From positions 496,001-560,000 of the forward strand of contig JAFRCC010000018.1 in assembly GCA_017404545.1 (NCBI GenBank): a DNA stretch of 64,000 nucleotides, given 5' to 3'. Position numbers and translations under genes: made by a program. A model generated the notes under the pieces. The model had not been told where the DNA came from, ran no database searches, and saw only the letters and a list, made by a program, of their open reading frames with translations. Every line of letters starts with the position of its first letter. The first letter of the stretch is position 1. The DNA comes from Clostridia bacterium. GTDB lineage: Bacteria; Bacillota; Clostridia; TANB77; CAG-508. Shown here piece by piece: positions 53,056 through 63,319 of this stretch.

Positions 53056-53490
53056 TTAAATCACCTCTGTCTTTCCACCTAAAGCTTCAATTTTTTCTTT
53101 TGCTGCTTTAGTAAATCTTTTAGCTTTTACAGCTAATTTTTTCTCTAAGTTTCCAGTAGCTATAATAACTATACCATCATTTGCTTTACTGATTATTCCG
53201 TCTGCAATTAAGCTTTCAGCTGTAACTTCAGCTGTTGTTGCTTGGTTAAGCATAGTTAATGTTACTTCTGTATAATTTAAAGCGTGAATATTTGTAAATC
53301 CTCTCTTTGGTAATCTTCTATATAATGGTGTTTGACCTCCTTCGAATCCTCTTCTAACACCACCACCTGATCTTGCTTTTTGACCTTTATGTCCTCTACC
53401 AGATGTTTTACCAAGTCCAGATCCCATTCCACGTCCTACTCTTGTTCTTGTTTGTTTTTCTTGAGCTGGCGCTAATTCATCTAATTTCAT
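53056..53490 (-). CDS. rplO: Ribosomal protein L15
   Basis: The Gly/Arg-rich N-terminus ([20 protein letters not shown]) and [20 protein letters not shown] identify L15, a late-assembling 50S protein. At 144 residues it is normal. An AGGAGGTG site precedes the ATG. In most bacteria rpmD (L30) lies directly upstream; here only 72 bases separate L15 from rpsE, too few for it. Confidence 0.98.
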   Translation of the reverse strand: MKLDELAPAQEKQTRTRVGRGMGSGLGKTSGRGHKGQKARSGGGVRRGFEGGQTPLYRRLPKRGFTNIHALNYTEVTLTMLNQATTAEVTAESLIADGIISKANDGIVIIATGNLEKKLAVKAKRFTKAAKEKIEALGGKTEVI

Positions 53491-53562
53491 TATGTGGTTA
53501 CACCTCCTTATTTTTGTTATAGTAAGTATATACTATTGTATTTTATAAATCAATAAATTTTT

Positions 53563-54051
53563 TTATAAAATATCTTCTGGTTTTAATCCTCTCTTTTTAG
53601 CAACTTGCTCTAAAGTTTGCATTTTCTTTAAACCTTCGATTGTAGCATATACAACGTTTCTTGGATTGTTAGTTCCTATAACTTTTGTTCTGATATCTCT
53701 GTATCCAGCAAGTTCAATTACAGGTCTAACGCTTCCTCCTGCTATGATTCCAGTACCTTCTGCAGCTGGTTTTAACATAACTTTGGCACTACCAAATTCA
53801 CCAACAAATTCATGAGGTATTGTTGTTCCTACAACAGGAACTTCGATTAAGTTTTTCTTAGCTTCTTCTATAGCTTTTTTGATAGCATCTGGAACTTCGG
53901 CTGCTTTTCCGTTTCCAACACCTACGTGTCCAGCTCCATCTCCAACAACTACAACTGCACTAAATCTAAAAGTTCTACCACCTTTAACAACCTTAGCAAC
54001 TCTGCTGATTGATACAACTTTTTCTTTTAATTCTGATGTATTATTTTCCAT
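53563..54051 (-). CDS. rpsE: Ribosomal protein S5
   Basis: The double-stranded RNA-binding N-domain ([20 protein letters not shown]) and the C-domain ([35 protein letters not shown]) identify S5, which acts in decoding fidelity. It lies 24 bases after rplR. The AGGAGGG site is about 13 bases before the ATG, a little far. Confidence 0.98.
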   Translation of the reverse strand: MENNTSELKEKVVSISRVAKVVKGGRTFRFSAVVVVGDGAGHVGVGNGKAAEVPDAIKKAIEEAKKNLIEVPVVGTTIPHEFVGEFGSAKVMLKPAAEGTGIIAGGSVRPVIELAGYRDIRTKVIGTNNPRNVVYATIEGLKKMQTLEQVAKKRGLKPEDIL

Positions 54052-54075
54052 GAATCTTTATTTCCCTCCTTCTTA

Positions 54076-54435
54076 TTAGAATTTTAATCCTGCTTCTCTT
54101 GCAGCTTCTGCAAATTCTTTAACGATTCCGTGATATTGATATCCACTTCTATCAAATACAACTTCCTCTACTTTTTTAGCTATTGCTTTCTTAGCTATTG
54201 CAGCTCCAACTTCTTTAGCAGCTTCTTTGTTTGAAGCTTTTGTCTTGATATCTTTATCAAGTGTTGAGCTACTTACTAAAGTAGTACCTGTAACATCGTC
54301 TATTAATTGAGCGAATAGATTCTTGTTACTTCTATATATACAAAGTCTTGGACGTTCAGCAGTTCCGCTAATTTTTGTACGAACTCTTATATGTCTTCTT
54401 CTTCTTTCCATTTTTCTATCTGTATTAGAAACCAT
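54076..54435 (-). CDS. rplR: Ribosomal protein L18
   Basis: The basic N-terminus ([20 protein letters not shown]), [17 protein letters not shown] and the end [20 protein letters not shown] are typical of L18, which binds 5S rRNA with L5 and L25. It is 119 residues long, with an AAGGAG site. The 93-base spacer to rplF shows nothing recognisable. Confidence 0.98.
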   Translation of the reverse strand: MVSNTDRKMERRRRHIRVRTKISGTAERPRLCIYRSNKNLFAQLIDDVTGTTLVSSSTLDKDIKTKASNKEAAKEVGAAIAKKAIAKKVEEVVFDRSGYQYHGIVKEFAEAAREAGLKF

Positions 54436-54528
54436 TATTTTCTCCTTTCTAACTAATGTAACAGCATTAGTTCTTTTAAATTAAGTTTATATACAGTTTG
54501 GACTAAGTAAGAAATAAATCTAATTATT

Positions 54529-55068
54529 TTATTTCTTACCAGCTTTACCTTCCTTACGTCTAATATGTTCTTCAACATATTTGATACCTTTTCCTCTATA
54601 AACTTCAGGTGGTCTCTTAGTTCTTATAACAGCAGCTACTTGACCAACTTGCTCTTTGTCAACACCTCTAACGATTATTTGGTTTGGTGATGGAACTTCG
54701 AATTTAATTCCTTCTGGAGCTTCCATCTCAACTGGATGAGAATATCCTAAAGTTAGTAATAAATTCTTTCCTTTTAATTGAGCTCTATATCCAACACCAT
54801 TTATTTCTAATTCTCTTGTATATTCATTAAGAACACCTTCAATCATGTTGCTGATTAATGTTCTTGTTAAACCATGTAAACTTCTGTTGTAAGCTTCATC
54901 ATCTGGTCTTGTTACTTTAATAACATTACCATCAATACTTACATTCATGTTTTTATGAATATCTCTTTCTAATGTACCCTTTGGTCCTTTAACAGTAAGA
55001 TGTTGTCCATCTAATTTAACTTCAACACCTGCTGGAACTGTAATAGGTTTATTTCCTATTCTAGACAT
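54529..55068 (-). CDS. rplF: Ribosomal protein L6
   Basis: It starts SRIGNKPITVPAGVEVKLDG and ends RPPEVYRGKGIKYVEEHIRR, the classical L6 signatures. L6 lies near the factor-binding site of the 50S. At 179 residues it is normal. It lies after a 154-base spacer from rpsH that contains no gene. Confidence 0.98.
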   Translation of the reverse strand: MSRIGNKPITVPAGVEVKLDGQHLTVKGPKGTLERDIHKNMNVSIDGNVIKVTRPDDEAYNRSLHGLTRTLISNMIEGVLNEYTRELEINGVGYRAQLKGKNLLLTLGYSHPVEMEAPEGIKFEVPSPNQIIVRGVDKEQVGQVAAVIRTKRPPEVYRGKGIKYVEEHIRRKEGKAGKK

Positions 55069-55222
55069 GTGATATTTCCTCCTTCTTTACTATTTATATG
55101 AATTTTTAAATAATTGTTATTTGCAAGGCAATCAAACGAAAAAACCATAATCATACATCTGTACGATAAAGATTCTCGAATGTAGATTAAACGATGTCAA
55201 AATTGCAATTATTTAGGAATTA

Positions 55223-55624
55223 TTACCAAACATAAGCTAGTACTTCTCCGCCTAAACCTTCGCTTCTAGCTTCTTTGTCTGTTTTGATTCCTTTTGATGT
55301 AGATATTAAAGCTATACCTAAACCATTTAGAACTTTAGGTAATTCATCCTTAGATGCATATACTCTAAGTCCTGGTTTGCTTATTCTCTTTAATCCGTCT
55401 ATAACTCTGCTACCTTTTTCATCATATTTTAAAGTTATTCTTATAATTCCTTGATTATTTTCAACTTTTATTTCTTCAAAAGACTTGATATATCCTTCTT
55501 TTAATAGAATGTTAGCTATAGCTAATTTCATATTCGAAGCAGGAACATCAACTGTTTTATGTTTAGAACTGTTTGCATTTCTAATTCTTGTTAGCATATC
55601 TGCTATTGGATCAGTAATATTCAA
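55223..55624 (-). CDS. rpsH: Ribosomal protein S8
   Basis: [20 protein letters not shown] at the start and [20 protein letters not shown] at the end identify S8, which binds helix 21 of 16S rRNA and in many bacteria represses the spc operon. The start codon is TTG with a GGAGGG site. It lies 72 bases after rpsN. Confidence 0.98.
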   Translation of the reverse strand: MNITDPIADMLTRIRNANSSKHKTVDVPASNMKLAIANILLKEGYIKSFEEIKVENNQGIIRITLKYDEKGSRVIDGLKRISKPGLRVYASKDELPKVLNGLGIALISTSKGIKTDKEARSEGLGGEVLAYVW

Positions 55625-55696
55625 CTTTATCCCTCCTTTTAATGTTTTCTATATTTAAATTAAACATCCTTATGTAGTAAACTACATATTTATATT

Positions 55697-55882
55697 TTAC
55701 CAACTTGCTTTCTTTACACCAGGAATCTCACCCTTGTGTGCTAATTCTCTAAAGCATACACGGCAAATTCCAAATTTTCTGATGTAAGAATGTGGTCTAC
55801 CACAAAGTTTGCATCTGTTATATTCCCTAGTAGCAAATTTTTGTGTTTTTTGTTGCTTAACTTTTAAAGATTTTTTAGCCAT
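55697..55882 (-). CDS. rpsZ: Ribosomal protein S14, short zinc-binding form
   Basis: The 61-residue length and two CxxC pairs ([20 protein letters not shown]) identify the zinc-dependent S14 type [18 protein letters not shown] is its normal end. A GGAGGAAAA site precedes the ATG. It lies between rplE and rpsH, as usual. Confidence 0.98.
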   Translation of the reverse strand: MAKKSLKVKQQKTQKFATREYNRCKLCGRPHSYIRKFGICRVCFRELAHKGEIPGVKKASW

Positions 55883-55915
55883 ATCTTAGCTTTTCCTCCT
55901 TTTTTAGATTTCTCA

Positions 55916-56037
55916 AAAATAATTTAAAGTAGTAAGATGTGCATTTGGGTAAACTGGATAAAACGAAAGTGTACTATTGTACATTAATGTTAGACCAATG
56001 AATCGAAAATGCTCAGATTGCTGATTTAAATTATTTT
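55916..56037. repeat. 13-base inverted arms enclosing the rplE-rpsN spacer
   Basis: AAAATAATTTAAA (55916-55928) is the exact reverse complement of TTTAAATTATTTT (56025-56037). The arms enclose about 96 bases with no gene, and the right arm overlaps the rplE stop codon. The transcript could close into a long stem at this point. Confidence 0.5.
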
Positions 56038-56570
56038 TTAAATGGCATTCCTAGTAGAGTTAATAACTCTTTTGCTTCTTCATCAGACTTAGCAGTAGTT
56101 ACGAATATTATATCCATACCTCTTATTTTATCGATTTTATCATATTCAATTTCAGGGAATATTAATTGCTCTTTAACACCCATTGAATAGTTACCTCTTC
56201 CATCGAATGAATTTGCAGATACTCCTCTAAAATCTCTTACTCTAGGAAGTGCTACATTGAATAGTTTGTATGCAAAATCATACATTTTTCCACTTCTTAA
56301 TGTAACTTTACATCCTACATCAACGTTAGCTCTTAATTTGAAAGCAGCTATAGCTTTCTTCGATTTAGTTACTATTGGTTTTTGACCAGTAATATCACTT
56401 AAATCTTTTATTGCATTTTCTAATGATTTAGGATTTTCCTTTGTATCTCCTAAACCGATATTGATTACTATTTTATCTAATTTTGGAACTTCCATTACTG
56501 ACTTATAGTTAAATTTTTTCATCATTGCTGGAATTACTTCATTTTTGTATTGATCTTTTAAAATTTCCAT
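56031..56570 (-). CDS. rplE: Ribosomal protein L5
   Basis: [36 protein letters not shown] and [19 protein letters not shown] identify L5, which binds 5S rRNA and contacts S13. At 179 residues it is normal. It lies 31 bases after rplX. Confidence 0.98.
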   Translation of the reverse strand: MEILKDQYKNEVIPAMMKKFNYKSVMEVPKLDKIVINIGLGDTKENPKSLENAIKDLSDITGQKPIVTKSKKAIAAFKLRANVDVGCKVTLRSGKMYDFAYKLFNVALPRVRDFRGVSANSFDGRGNYSMGVKEQLIFPEIEYDKIDKIRGMDIIFVTTAKSDEEAKELLTLLGMPFKK

Positions 56571-56601
56571 AATTTAAAATTATCCTCCTTTCCGAATAAA
56601 A

Positions 56602-56910
56602 TTATTTTATTTTTGCACCACATGATTTACATACACGAACTTTGTTTGAATCTTTATCTAATTCAAATCCAATTCTTACAGCTTTACCACATTTTGGACA
56701 TACTACACTAACCTTGCTTGCGTGAATTGGGAATTCAGATTTAATAATTCCACCTTCTTCACCTTGTCTTCTAGGTTTTACGTGTCTTGTCTTTATATTT
56801 ATACCTTTAACAAGTACTTTACCTGCTACTACTTCTAAAACTTCTCCAGTTTTTCCTTTATCATTTCCTGATAAAACTTTAACTGTATCACCTTTTTTTA
56901 CTTTTAGCAT
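56602..56910 (-). CDS. rplX: Ribosomal protein L24
   Basis: The KOW motif is KKGDTVKVLSGNDKGKTGEV at the start. A zinc-ribbon-like CPKCGKAVRIGFELD and CKSCGAKIK follow at the end, common in Clostridia. L24 initiates 50S assembly. A GAGGAGG site lies about 14 bases before the ATG. The 80-base spacer to rplN shows nothing. Confidence 0.97.
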   Translation of the reverse strand: MLKVKKGDTVKVLSGNDKGKTGEVLEVVAGKVLVKGINIKTRHVKPRRQGEEGGIIKSEFPIHASKVSVVCPKCGKAVRIGFELDKDSNKVRVCKSCGAKIK

Positions 56911-56990
56911 TTTAGGAATTTCGCCTCCTCTTTTCTAATAATAATTATTGCATTAGTACACACTGTACTATAAATTCTTTAAGCTACTAA

Positions 56991-57359
56991 CTATAAAACT
57001 TCTGGAGCTAATGATAAAATTTTCATATAATTTTTCTCTCTAAGCTCTCTAGCGATAGGTCCAAAGATACGTGTTCCTTTTGGATTTCCATCTTCTTTTA
57101 TTATAACTGCAGCATTCTCATCGAATCTGATGTATGAACCATCAGCTCTTCTTGTAGGCTTTTTAGTTCTAACTACAACTGCTTTAACTACATCACCTTT
57201 TTTTACCATTCCGGCTGGAGCAGCTGATTTAACAGATGCTACGATGATGTCACCAACTCTTGCATACTTTCTATATGAACCACCTAAACATCTGATACAC
57301 ATTAATTCTTTTGCACCAGTGTTATCAGCAACTTTAAGTATAGTTTGTTGTTGTATCAT
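56991..57359 (-). CDS. rplN: Ribosomal protein L14
   Basis: [20 protein letters not shown], then [20 protein letters not shown] and [20 protein letters not shown], are L14 signatures. It forms a subunit bridge with 16S helix 14. The 122 residues are normal and the ATG has a GGAGGG site. Confidence 0.98.
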   Translation of the reverse strand: MIQQQTILKVADNTGAKELMCIRCLGGSYRKYARVGDIIVASVKSAAPAGMVKKGDVVKAVVVRTKKPTRRADGSYIRFDENAAVIIKEDGNPKGTRIFGPIARELREKNYMKILSLAPEVL

Positions 57360-57415
57360 TTTGAATTTTCCCTCCTTTAAATCAAATTCTATTGATTCAT
57401 TTCATATATGAACAT

Positions 57416-57679
57416 TTATTTTATAACAGCTTTTTCAACTATTTCTACAACTCTCCATCTTTTATCTTTTGATAGAGGTCTTGTTTCCATAACTTTAACT
57501 TTGTCGCCTTCTTGGCATTCGTTGTTTTCGTCATGAGCTTTTAATTTATATGTTCTTTTTTTAATTTTTCCATATATAGGATCTTTAACGTTTGTTTCAA
57601 CACCAACAACAACTGTTTTGTCCATCTTGTTTGAAACAACAGTTCCGATCATAACTTTACGAAGATTTCTTTCTTCCAT
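57416..57679 (-). CDS. rpsQ: Ribosomal protein S17
   Basis: [40 protein letters not shown] and [20 protein letters not shown] identify S17, an OB-fold protein of the 30S body. A longer frame to 57700 starts within the GAAGGAG ribosome binding site, so the ATG at 57679 is chosen (87 residues). Confidence 0.97.
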   Translation of the reverse strand: MEERNLRKVMIGTVVSNKMDKTVVVGVETNVKDPIYGKIKKRTYKLKAHDENNECQEGDKVKVMETRPLSKDKRWRVVEIVEKAVIK

Positions 57680-57716
57680 CGAAATTTCTCCTTCCTTCAA
57701 AAATACAATTCAGCAA

Positions 57717-57917
57717 TTATTTTGCTTCGTTTAATTTTCTTTCATTTAAAACTGTTTTTATTCTAGCAATGTCTTTTCTAACTTCTCTTATTTTCATAGG
57801 ATTGTCTAAACCATTAGCTTTTTTTGTAAATCTTAATTTAAATAGCTCTGATTTTAATTCTCCTAATTCTTTTTCTAGATCAGGTGAAGACATTTCTTTA
57901 ATCTTATCTATCTTCAT
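57717..57917 (-). CDS. rpmC: Ribosomal protein L29
   Basis: The 66-residue helical pair (LEKELGELKSELFKLRFTKK, then IREVRKDIARIKTVLNER) is L29, at the tunnel exit, where SRP docks. Its ATG begins one base after the rplP stop, so translation is coupled. Confidence 0.98.
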   Translation of the reverse strand: MKIDKIKEMSSPDLEKELGELKSELFKLRFTKKANGLDNPMKIREVRKDIARIKTVLNERKLNEAK

Positions 57918-58349
57918 CTATGCATCAGCCTCCGTTTCTGTTTCTCTTTTAACAAATTTACATTTAACAGATAGTTTGTTAGCTGCTAATCTAAGAGCTT
58001 CTTTAGCTGTTTCTTCAGGAACTCCTGCCATTTCAAACATTACTCTTCCTGGTTTAACAACTGCAACCCAATAAGTAACGGCACCTTTACCTTTACCCAT
58101 ACGAGTACCTATACCTTTATTTGTTATTGGCTTGTCTGGAAATAATTTAATCCAAACTTGACCACCTCTTTTTGTGTAACGAGTCATAGCAACACGGGCA
58201 GCTTCAATTTGATTTGATGTAATTAAAGCTCCACCTACTGCTTGTAGTCCATATTCTCCATCTGTTACTTTATTTCCTCTGGTAGCTTTTCCTCTCATTC
58301 TACCTTTTTGCATTTTTCTATATTTTGTTCTTTTTGGCATTAATGGCAT
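57918..58349 (-). CDS. rplP: Ribosomal protein L16
   Basis: [20 protein letters not shown] opens it, and [11 protein letters not shown]-like [20 protein letters not shown] and [11 protein letters not shown]-like [15 protein letters not shown] follow. L16 lines the tRNA sites of the 50S. Its ATG overlaps the rpsC stop by one base. Confidence 0.98.
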   Translation of the reverse strand: MPLMPKRTKYRKMQKGRMRGKATRGNKVTDGEYGLQAVGGALITSNQIEAARVAMTRYTKRGGQVWIKLFPDKPITNKGIGTRMGKGKGAVTYWVAVVKPGRVMFEMAGVPEETAKEALRLAANKLSVKCKFVKRETETEADA

Positions 58350-59011
58350 TATTTTTCTCCTCCTTCCACTACTTCTTTCTTAGTTGGAAGAACCTCTCCT
58401 TTATATATCCAAACCTTAACACCGATTTTTCCATATGTTGTATCTGCTTCAGCAAATCCATAGTCAATATCAGCTCTTAATGTTTGAAGTGGTATTGTAC
58501 CATCTTTATAGAATTCAGTTCTAGCCATATCAGCTCCACCTAATCTTCCAGATACTGAAGTTTTAATACCTTGAGCACCTGATTTCATAGTTTTTTGCAT
58601 ACATTGTTTCATAGCTTTTCTGAATGAAATTCTTCTTTCAAGTTGTCCTGCGATATTTTCAGCAACTAATTGTGCGTCCATATCAGCATTCTTAACCTCA
58701 ACAATATTTAAGTTAACATCTTTGTTAATCATTTTTTGTAATTCAGCTTTTAATTCTTCAGCTAAGTTTCCACCTTTACCTATAACTAAACCAGGCTTAG
58801 CTGTAAAAACATTAACTTTAACAAATTTAGCAGTTCTTTCAATCTCTATTTTTGCGATACCGCTAACATATAATTTTTTCTTTATAAATGTACGAATTTT
58901 GTTATCTTCTACTAAGTAGTCAGCAAAATTCTTTGAATCAGCGTACCATTTTGAACTCCAATCTTTGATAACACCAACTCTTAATCCATGTGGATCCATT
59001 TTCTGTCCCAT
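58349..59011 (-). CDS. rpsC: Ribosomal protein S3
   Basis: [20 protein letters not shown] at the start, a KH domain with [19 protein letters not shown], and [20 protein letters not shown] near the end identify S3, at the mRNA entry site. The 220 residues are normal; a GAGGAG site precedes the ATG. Confidence 0.98.
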   Translation of the reverse strand: MGQKMDPHGLRVGVIKDWSSKWYADSKNFADYLVEDNKIRTFIKKKLYVSGIAKIEIERTAKFVKVNVFTAKPGLVIGKGGNLAEELKAELQKMINKDVNLNIVEVKNADMDAQLVAENIAGQLERRISFRKAMKQCMQKTMKSGAQGIKTSVSGRLGGADMARTEFYKDGTIPLQTLRADIDYGFAEADTTYGKIGVKVWIYKGEVLPTKKEVVEGGEK

Positions 59012-59030
59012 TTTAATAACTCCTCCTTTC

Positions 59031-59390
59031 TTATGCTCTTTCTCTTAACTTGATTGTTATATGGCTTGTTCTTTTTCTAATTCTTACAGCTGAACCTTTT
59101 GCAGCAGGTCTTATTCTCTTCATTGTAGGACCTTGGTTTGCAAATATTTCAGATACATATAAGTTATTAGATTTCATACCATGGTTATTTTCAGCATTTG
59201 CTATAGCTGATTTTAATAATTTCTCTATTACTTCTGATGAAGCTTTAGGTGTGAATTTTACAATTGCTAAAGCTTCTTTAGCATCTTTTCCTCTTATTAA
59301 ATCTGCTACTATTTTAACTTTTCTAGCTGAAATTCTAGCATTTTTAAGAGTTGCTATTGCTTCTGGAATCATTTCTTGCTTTTCTTCCAC
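59031..59390 (-). CDS. rplV: Ribosomal protein L22
   Basis: [40 protein letters not shown] and the beta-hairpin region [20 protein letters not shown] identify L22, which lines the exit tunnel. The start is GTG at 59390 with an AGGAGGT site. Confidence 0.98.
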   Translation of the reverse strand: MEEKQEMIPEAIATLKNARISARKVKIVADLIRGKDAKEALAIVKFTPKASSEVIEKLLKSAIANAENNHGMKSNNLYVSEIFANQGPTMKRIRPAAKGSAVRIRKRTSHITIKLRERA

Positions 59391-59424
59391 TATACTTACC
59401 TCCTTATAATTTTAAGGGCTCTCA

Positions 59425-59700
59425 CTATTTCTTAGTTGCTTTATCTCCTGAGTGACCCTTGAATGTTCTTGTAGGAGCAAATTCTCCTAATTTATGTCCT
59501 ATCATTTCCTCTGTTAAATAAACAGGAACATGTTTTCTTCCGTCATGAACAGCGATTGTGTGTCCAATCATTTGTGGATAAATTGTAGAAGATCTTGACC
59601 ATGTCTTGATAACTTCTTTTTCTCCAGTCTCATTCATTTTCTCAATCTTCTTAAGAAGTTTTTGAGAAACGTAAGGCATTTTCTTGCTTGATCTTGACAT
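59425..59700 (-). CDS. rpsS: Ribosomal protein S19
   Basis: [20 protein letters not shown], then [20 protein letters not shown] and [20 protein letters not shown], are typical of S19, in the 30S head. It is 91 residues long. The 101-base spacer to rplB has a small CAACC/GGTTG hairpin but no gene. Confidence 0.98.
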   Translation of the reverse strand: MSRSSKKMPYVSQKLLKKIEKMNETGEKEVIKTWSRSSTIYPQMIGHTIAVHDGRKHVPVYLTEEMIGHKLGEFAPTRTFKGHSGDKATKK

Positions 59701-59801
59701 ATAAAATTACCCTCCTTATATTTTATATTTTACAATGTTTACAACCTCACTTTGTTCGGTTGCATAAGATATCTGTATTTCGTTCTACTCAAACATCTAT
59801 C

Positions 59802-60629
59802 TTATTTTCTTCTCTTAACGATAAATTTATTTGACATCTTATTACGTTTTCTAGTCTTGTATCCAAGAGCTGGTTTACCCCAAGGTGTCATTGGTCCGCT
59901 ATGACCTACTGGAGCTCTACCTTCACCACCACCATGTGGGTGATCGTTAGGGTTCATAACAGATCCTCTAACTTCAGGTCTCTTTCCTAAATGTCTTGTT
60001 TTTCCAGCTTTTCCTAATTTAACGTTTTCATGGTCTGAGTTTCCTATAGTTCCTATAGTTGCTCTACAAACTGCCATGATTAATCTCATTTCTCCTGATG
60101 GAAGTCTTACGTGAGCATATTTACCCTCTTTAGCCATTAATTGAGCTTCTTGTCCAGCTGCTCTAACTAATTTTCCACCTTGTCCAGGATTTAATTCGAT
60201 ATTGTGGATCATTGTACCTACTGGAATATTTTCAATCTTCATGCAGTTACCAGGTTTGATATCTGCTCTTTCTCCAGAAACTACTTTGTCACCATCTTTT
60301 AATCCGATTGGAGCTAAAATGTAAGCTTTTTCTCCATCTTCATATTGAATTAATGCTATGTTAGCACTTCTGTTTGGATCATATTCGATACCAATTACAG
60401 TTGCTGTCATATCATCTTTTCTTCTCTTGAAATCTACTAATCTATATTTTTGTCTGTTTCCTCCACCTTGATGACGAACTGTGATTCTACCATATGAGTT
60501 TCTTCCTGCATTCTTTTTCTTTGTAGCTAATAATGTTTTTTCAGGAGTCTTCTTTGTAATTTCTTCGTATGTAGAAACTGTCATGTTTCTTAATGATGGA
60601 GTTGTTGGGTTAAAATGTTTCATTCCCAT
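59802..60629 (-). CDS. rplB: Ribosomal protein L2
   Basis: [20 protein letters not shown] opens it, with [20 protein letters not shown] and the peptidyl-transferase-centre loop [20 protein letters not shown]. The key histidine of the PTC-adjacent loop is present. It is 275 residues long, as usual. Confidence 0.99.
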   Translation of the reverse strand: MGMKHFNPTTPSLRNMTVSTYEEITKKTPEKTLLATKKKNAGRNSYGRITVRHQGGGNRQKYRLVDFKRRKDDMTATVIGIEYDPNRSANIALIQYEDGEKAYILAPIGLKDGDKVVSGERADIKPGNCMKIENIPVGTMIHNIELNPGQGGKLVRAAGQEAQLMAKEGKYAHVRLPSGEMRLIMAVCRATIGTIGNSDHENVKLGKAGKTRHLGKRPEVRGSVMNPNDHPHGGGEGRAPVGHSGPMTPWGKPALGYKTRKRNKMSNKFIVKRRK

Positions 60630-60688
60630 TGTTATATCTCTCCTTTATAATTTATTTTCCGAGTTAATTCTCGATATTATACTTATAA

Positions 60689-61033
60689 TTAAATTCCGTA
60701 TGCATCAATTGAATTCTTAACTGATTTAGAAACTTTCTTAGCTTTTCCACCTTTAGTTAAGTATGACTTAGCTTGTGGATCTGTATCGATTGATACAATA
60801 GCTTTTTTCCAATCTGAAGTTTTTCCGATTGATCTTCCTACTCTTTTTTGTTTTCCGCTTACTGCGATTGTATTAACATCTAATACTCTTACATCAAAAA
60901 GTTTTTCTATAGCTCTTGCTATATCAACTTTTGTTGCTTTTTTGTTTACTTTGAAAGTATACTTTCCAGCTTGAAGCACATCATTGCTTTTTTCAGTAAT
61001 AACTGGCTCTATAATTATATCTTCTGGTAACAT
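60689..61033 (-). CDS. rplW: Ribosomal protein L23
   Basis: [40 protein letters not shown] and [20 protein letters not shown] identify L23, the docking site for trigger factor and SRP. The C-terminal 20 residues extend a little past the usual end. Its ATG overlaps the rplD stop. Confidence 0.97.
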   Translation of the reverse strand: MLPEDIIIEPVITEKSNDVLQAGKYTFKVNKKATKVDIARAIEKLFDVRVLDVNTIAVSGKQKRVGRSIGKTSDWKKAIVSIDTDPQAKSYLTKGGKAKKVSKSVKNSIDAYGI

Positions 61034-61656
61034 TAAGCGTACACCTCCTCTAATTTCTTAACAGCATCAAGTGTAACAACTAATTTGTTATATTTTAATA
61101 AATCATAAACATTTATTGTATTAACTAATGTAGTTTTTACATCTTCTATATTTCTTGCTGATTTTTGTACGTTTTCATTCTTTTCTGGTAATAATATTAA
61201 AGCTTTTCCTTCAACTTTTAAGTTGTTTAAAGCTTTAGCCATTTCACTTGTTTTGATTTCTTTCATATCTAAAGTATCAACAACAACTAATTCATTTTCT
61301 AATACTTTTGAGCTTAGAACTGATCTAATGGCTAATCTCTTTTCTTTCTTATTAACTGTGTATGCATAATCACGAGGTTTTGGTCCTAAAGCGATACCAC
61401 CTTTGATCCATTGTGGAGCTCTAATACTTCCTTGTCTTGCTCTACCAGTTCCTTTTTGTCTCCATGGTTTTCTTCCACCACCACGAACTTCAGCTCTTGT
61501 CTTTGTGCTTTGTGTTCCTTGTCTTTGATTAGCTAAGAAGTTAACTAATACACTATGAACAACAGCTTCATTTGGCTCAATTCCAAATATTTCTTCTTTT
61601 AAATCAACTGATTTAACTTTCTTTCCTTCAATATTGTATACATCTATACTTGGCAT
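61033..61656 (-). CDS. rplD: Ribosomal protein L4
   Basis: [40 protein letters not shown] and [20 protein letters not shown] are the L4 loop and its flanks; the loop reaches the exit tunnel. In E. coli L4 represses the S10 operon via its leader, a precedent relevant to the long leader here. The length is 207 residues. Confidence 0.98.
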   Translation of the reverse strand: MPSIDVYNIEGKKVKSVDLKEEIFGIEPNEAVVHSVLVNFLANQRQGTQSTKTRAEVRGGGRKPWRQKGTGRARQGSIRAPQWIKGGIALGPKPRDYAYTVNKKEKRLAIRSVLSSKVLENELVVVDTLDMKEIKTSEMAKALNNLKVEGKALILLPEKNENVQKSARNIEDVKTTLVNTINVYDLLKYNKLVVTLDAVKKLEEVYA

Positions 61657-61673
61657 TCTCTATATCCTCCTTC

Positions 61674-62300
61674 CTATGCTTTTACGCTTGTTTTTAATTT
61701 TAATATTGCACCTTTAGGTCCAGGTACGCTACCTTTTACTAATACAACGTTTTTGTCGCTATCTACTTTGATTACATCTAGGTTTTGTATTGTAACTGTA
61801 ACTTTTCCCATATGTCCTGGCAATTTTTTACCTTTGAATACTCTACCTGGAGTAGATGTTGGTCCCATTGAACCTGGTCTTCTATGATACATAGATCCAT
61901 GTCCCATTGGTCCTCTGTGTTGACCATGACGTTTGATAACACCTTGGAATCCTTTTCCTTTTGAAGTTCCTTGAATGTCTAATCTATCTCCTTCAGCAAA
62001 TTCTGTTACTGTCCATTCTGTTCCTACAGTAACTCCTTCAACTGATTCTACTCTAAATTCTCTTAAATGTTTCTTTGGATTAATGTTTGCTTTTGCAAAA
62101 TGTCCTTTTTCTGGTTTGTTTAATTTTGATTCTTTAACATCTTCGAATCCTAATTGGATAGCATTGTATCCATCTGTTTCAACTGATTTAACTTGTGCAA
62201 CTACACAAGGACCAGCTTCGATAACTGTTACTGGAACTACTCTACCTTTGTCATCAAAGATTTGAGTCATTCCAACTTTTTTTCCTATTAAAGTTTTCAT
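61674..62300 (-). CDS. rplC: Ribosomal protein L3
   Basis: [20 protein letters not shown] starts it. [20 protein letters not shown] and [20 protein letters not shown] form the extension that reaches the peptidyl transferase centre. The 208 residues are normal; a GGAGGAAAA site precedes the ATG. Confidence 0.98.
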   Translation of the reverse strand: MKTLIGKKVGMTQIFDDKGRVVPVTVIEAGPCVVAQVKSVETDGYNAIQLGFEDVKESKLNKPEKGHFAKANINPKKHLREFRVESVEGVTVGTEWTVTEFAEGDRLDIQGTSKGKGFQGVIKRHGQHRGPMGHGSMYHRRPGSMGPTSTPGRVFKGKKLPGHMGKVTVTIQNLDVIKVDSDKNVVLVKGSVPGPKGAILKLKTSVKA

Positions 62301-62542
62301 ATTTTTCCTCCTATTACTATTGGCTGATTTTTAAAATCTAAACGTCATACTGCTTCGTCATGCTTCGCTCAATTCTTTCCAACATACAAACGTATAGTTG
62401 TAAAGAATTTTTCTTGCAGTTCCTCGCATTATTCGTTTATATTTCCAAAATTGATTTAATCTAAACTTCGCATTACTTCGTCGTGCTTCGTTCAATCAAT
62501 CAGCTTGGTCTTTAGAGACCTTCCTTATTAAATAATTTAAAA
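62301..62542. other. Structured 242-base spacer between rplC and rpsJ
   Basis: No gene is present. Two imperfect copies of a 40-base unit (about 62335-62375 and 62458-62498) share ATCTAAAC, CTTCGTC and TGCTTCG-TCAAT. Between them AATTCTTT (62370-62377) and AAAGAATT (62402-62409) form a stem. GGTCTTTAGAGACC (62507-62520) is another small hairpin. Adjacent genes of this operon are usually much closer. Confidence 0.6.
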
Positions 62543-62875
62543 TTATAGTTTGATTTCAATATCAACACCAGCTGGTAAATCTAATTTCATTAGATTATCT
62601 ACAGTTTTTTGTGTTGGATAAAGAATATCAATAACTCTTTTGTGTGTTCTCATTTCAAATTGCTCTCTTGAGTCTTTGTGTTTGTGTGGAGAACGTAATA
62701 TTGTAATGATTTCCTTTTCTGTTGGTAGTGGAATAGGACCTGAAACTTTTGCACCTGTCTTCTTAGCAGTATCTACTATCTTCTCAGCAGACTGTTCTAA
62801 GATTTTAGATTCATAAGCCTTTAATCTTATTCTGATTTTTTCACTTGCTACCGCATTTCCTGTTACTGTTGCCAT
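62543..62875 (-). CDS. rpsJ: Ribosomal protein S10
   Basis: [40 protein letters not shown] and [20 protein letters not shown] are S10 (NusE) signatures. It is also part of transcription antitermination complexes. It is the first gene of the superoperon. The frame carries about eight extra residues at the N-terminus before the usual start. A GGAGGG site precedes the ATG. Confidence 0.98.
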   Translation of the reverse strand: MATVTGNAVASEKIRIRLKAYESKILEQSAEKIVDTAKKTGAKVSGPIPLPTEKEIITILRSPHKHKDSREQFEMRTHKRVIDILYPTQKTVDNLMKLDLPAGVDIEIKL

Positions 62876-63120
62876 GTAAATTTTCCCTCCTTAAAATTTT
62901 TAAATTATTGTCGGAAGTTATAAACGCACCCTGGTGTTTCATTGACACCTATATTTAAAGCCCAAGTTTCGCATGATTTTTTCTTGGGATAAGTGCTTAT
63001 ATTTAAATAACTTACCGCCTGGTCTAAGCCATGACATGCTCCATAGGAGTTCCCTCCAACCCTGCTATTTCAAAGGCTGTAGCCACATCCTACTTCAACG
63101 CTAATCTTACATGCTTTTCA
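62876..63120 (-). ncRNA. Long structured 5' leader of the S10 operon
   Basis: About 245 bases lie between the promoter and rpsJ. On the minus strand the RNA can fold CCCAAG with CTTGGG (spanning about 62964-62993), GGTGT with ACACC (about 62930-62952) and GGAG with CTCC. The region is richer in G and C than flanking non-coding DNA. It does not match a T-box or any leader that I recognise. By analogy with known ribosomal operons it may bind L4 or another ribosomal protein (inference). Confidence 0.6.
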
Positions 63121-63149
63121 ATTATATAACGGTCCGGGCGCAATGTCAA
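63121..63149 (-). promoter_or_regulatory. Consensus promoter of the S10-spc-alpha superoperon
   Basis: TTGACA (63144-63149) and TATAAT (63121-63126), both perfect consensus on the minus strand, have exactly 17 bases between them. The spacer is unusually rich in G and C (GCGCCCGGACCG). Confidence 0.93.
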
Positions 63150-63239
63150 TAACTTTTTGAACTTTTTTCCTTTATTTTCTAGGGGCTTCTGCTTAGTTTG
63201 AAATAATTAACCTGGCAAATATAAACAAGCTAAAAGAAT

Positions 63240-63284
63240 GAGAGCCTAAATTGTTAAACTTTTTATCTAACAATTTAGGCTCTC
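63240..63284 (-). terminator. Terminator after the gene at 63344
   Basis: A 17-base perfect stem (63240-63256 with 63268-63284) lies about 60 bases downstream of the stop. The T tract after it on the minus strand is short (ATTCTTTT), while the other side is a long A run. It insulates the S10 promoter. Confidence 0.8.
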
Positions 63285-63319
63285 TTGAAAAAAAAACATA
63301 ATTCTTTTGGAAACAGAAC

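Noticed and set aside
62507-62520. Terminator at GGTCTTTAGAGACC
   Set aside because: It is a short hairpin with no T run, inside a ribosomal protein operon.
62876-63120. T-box or another known riboswitch in the S10 leader
   Set aside because: No T-box core (GGUGGNACCGCG type) is present, and the downstream genes are ribosomal proteins, which are not T-box targets.
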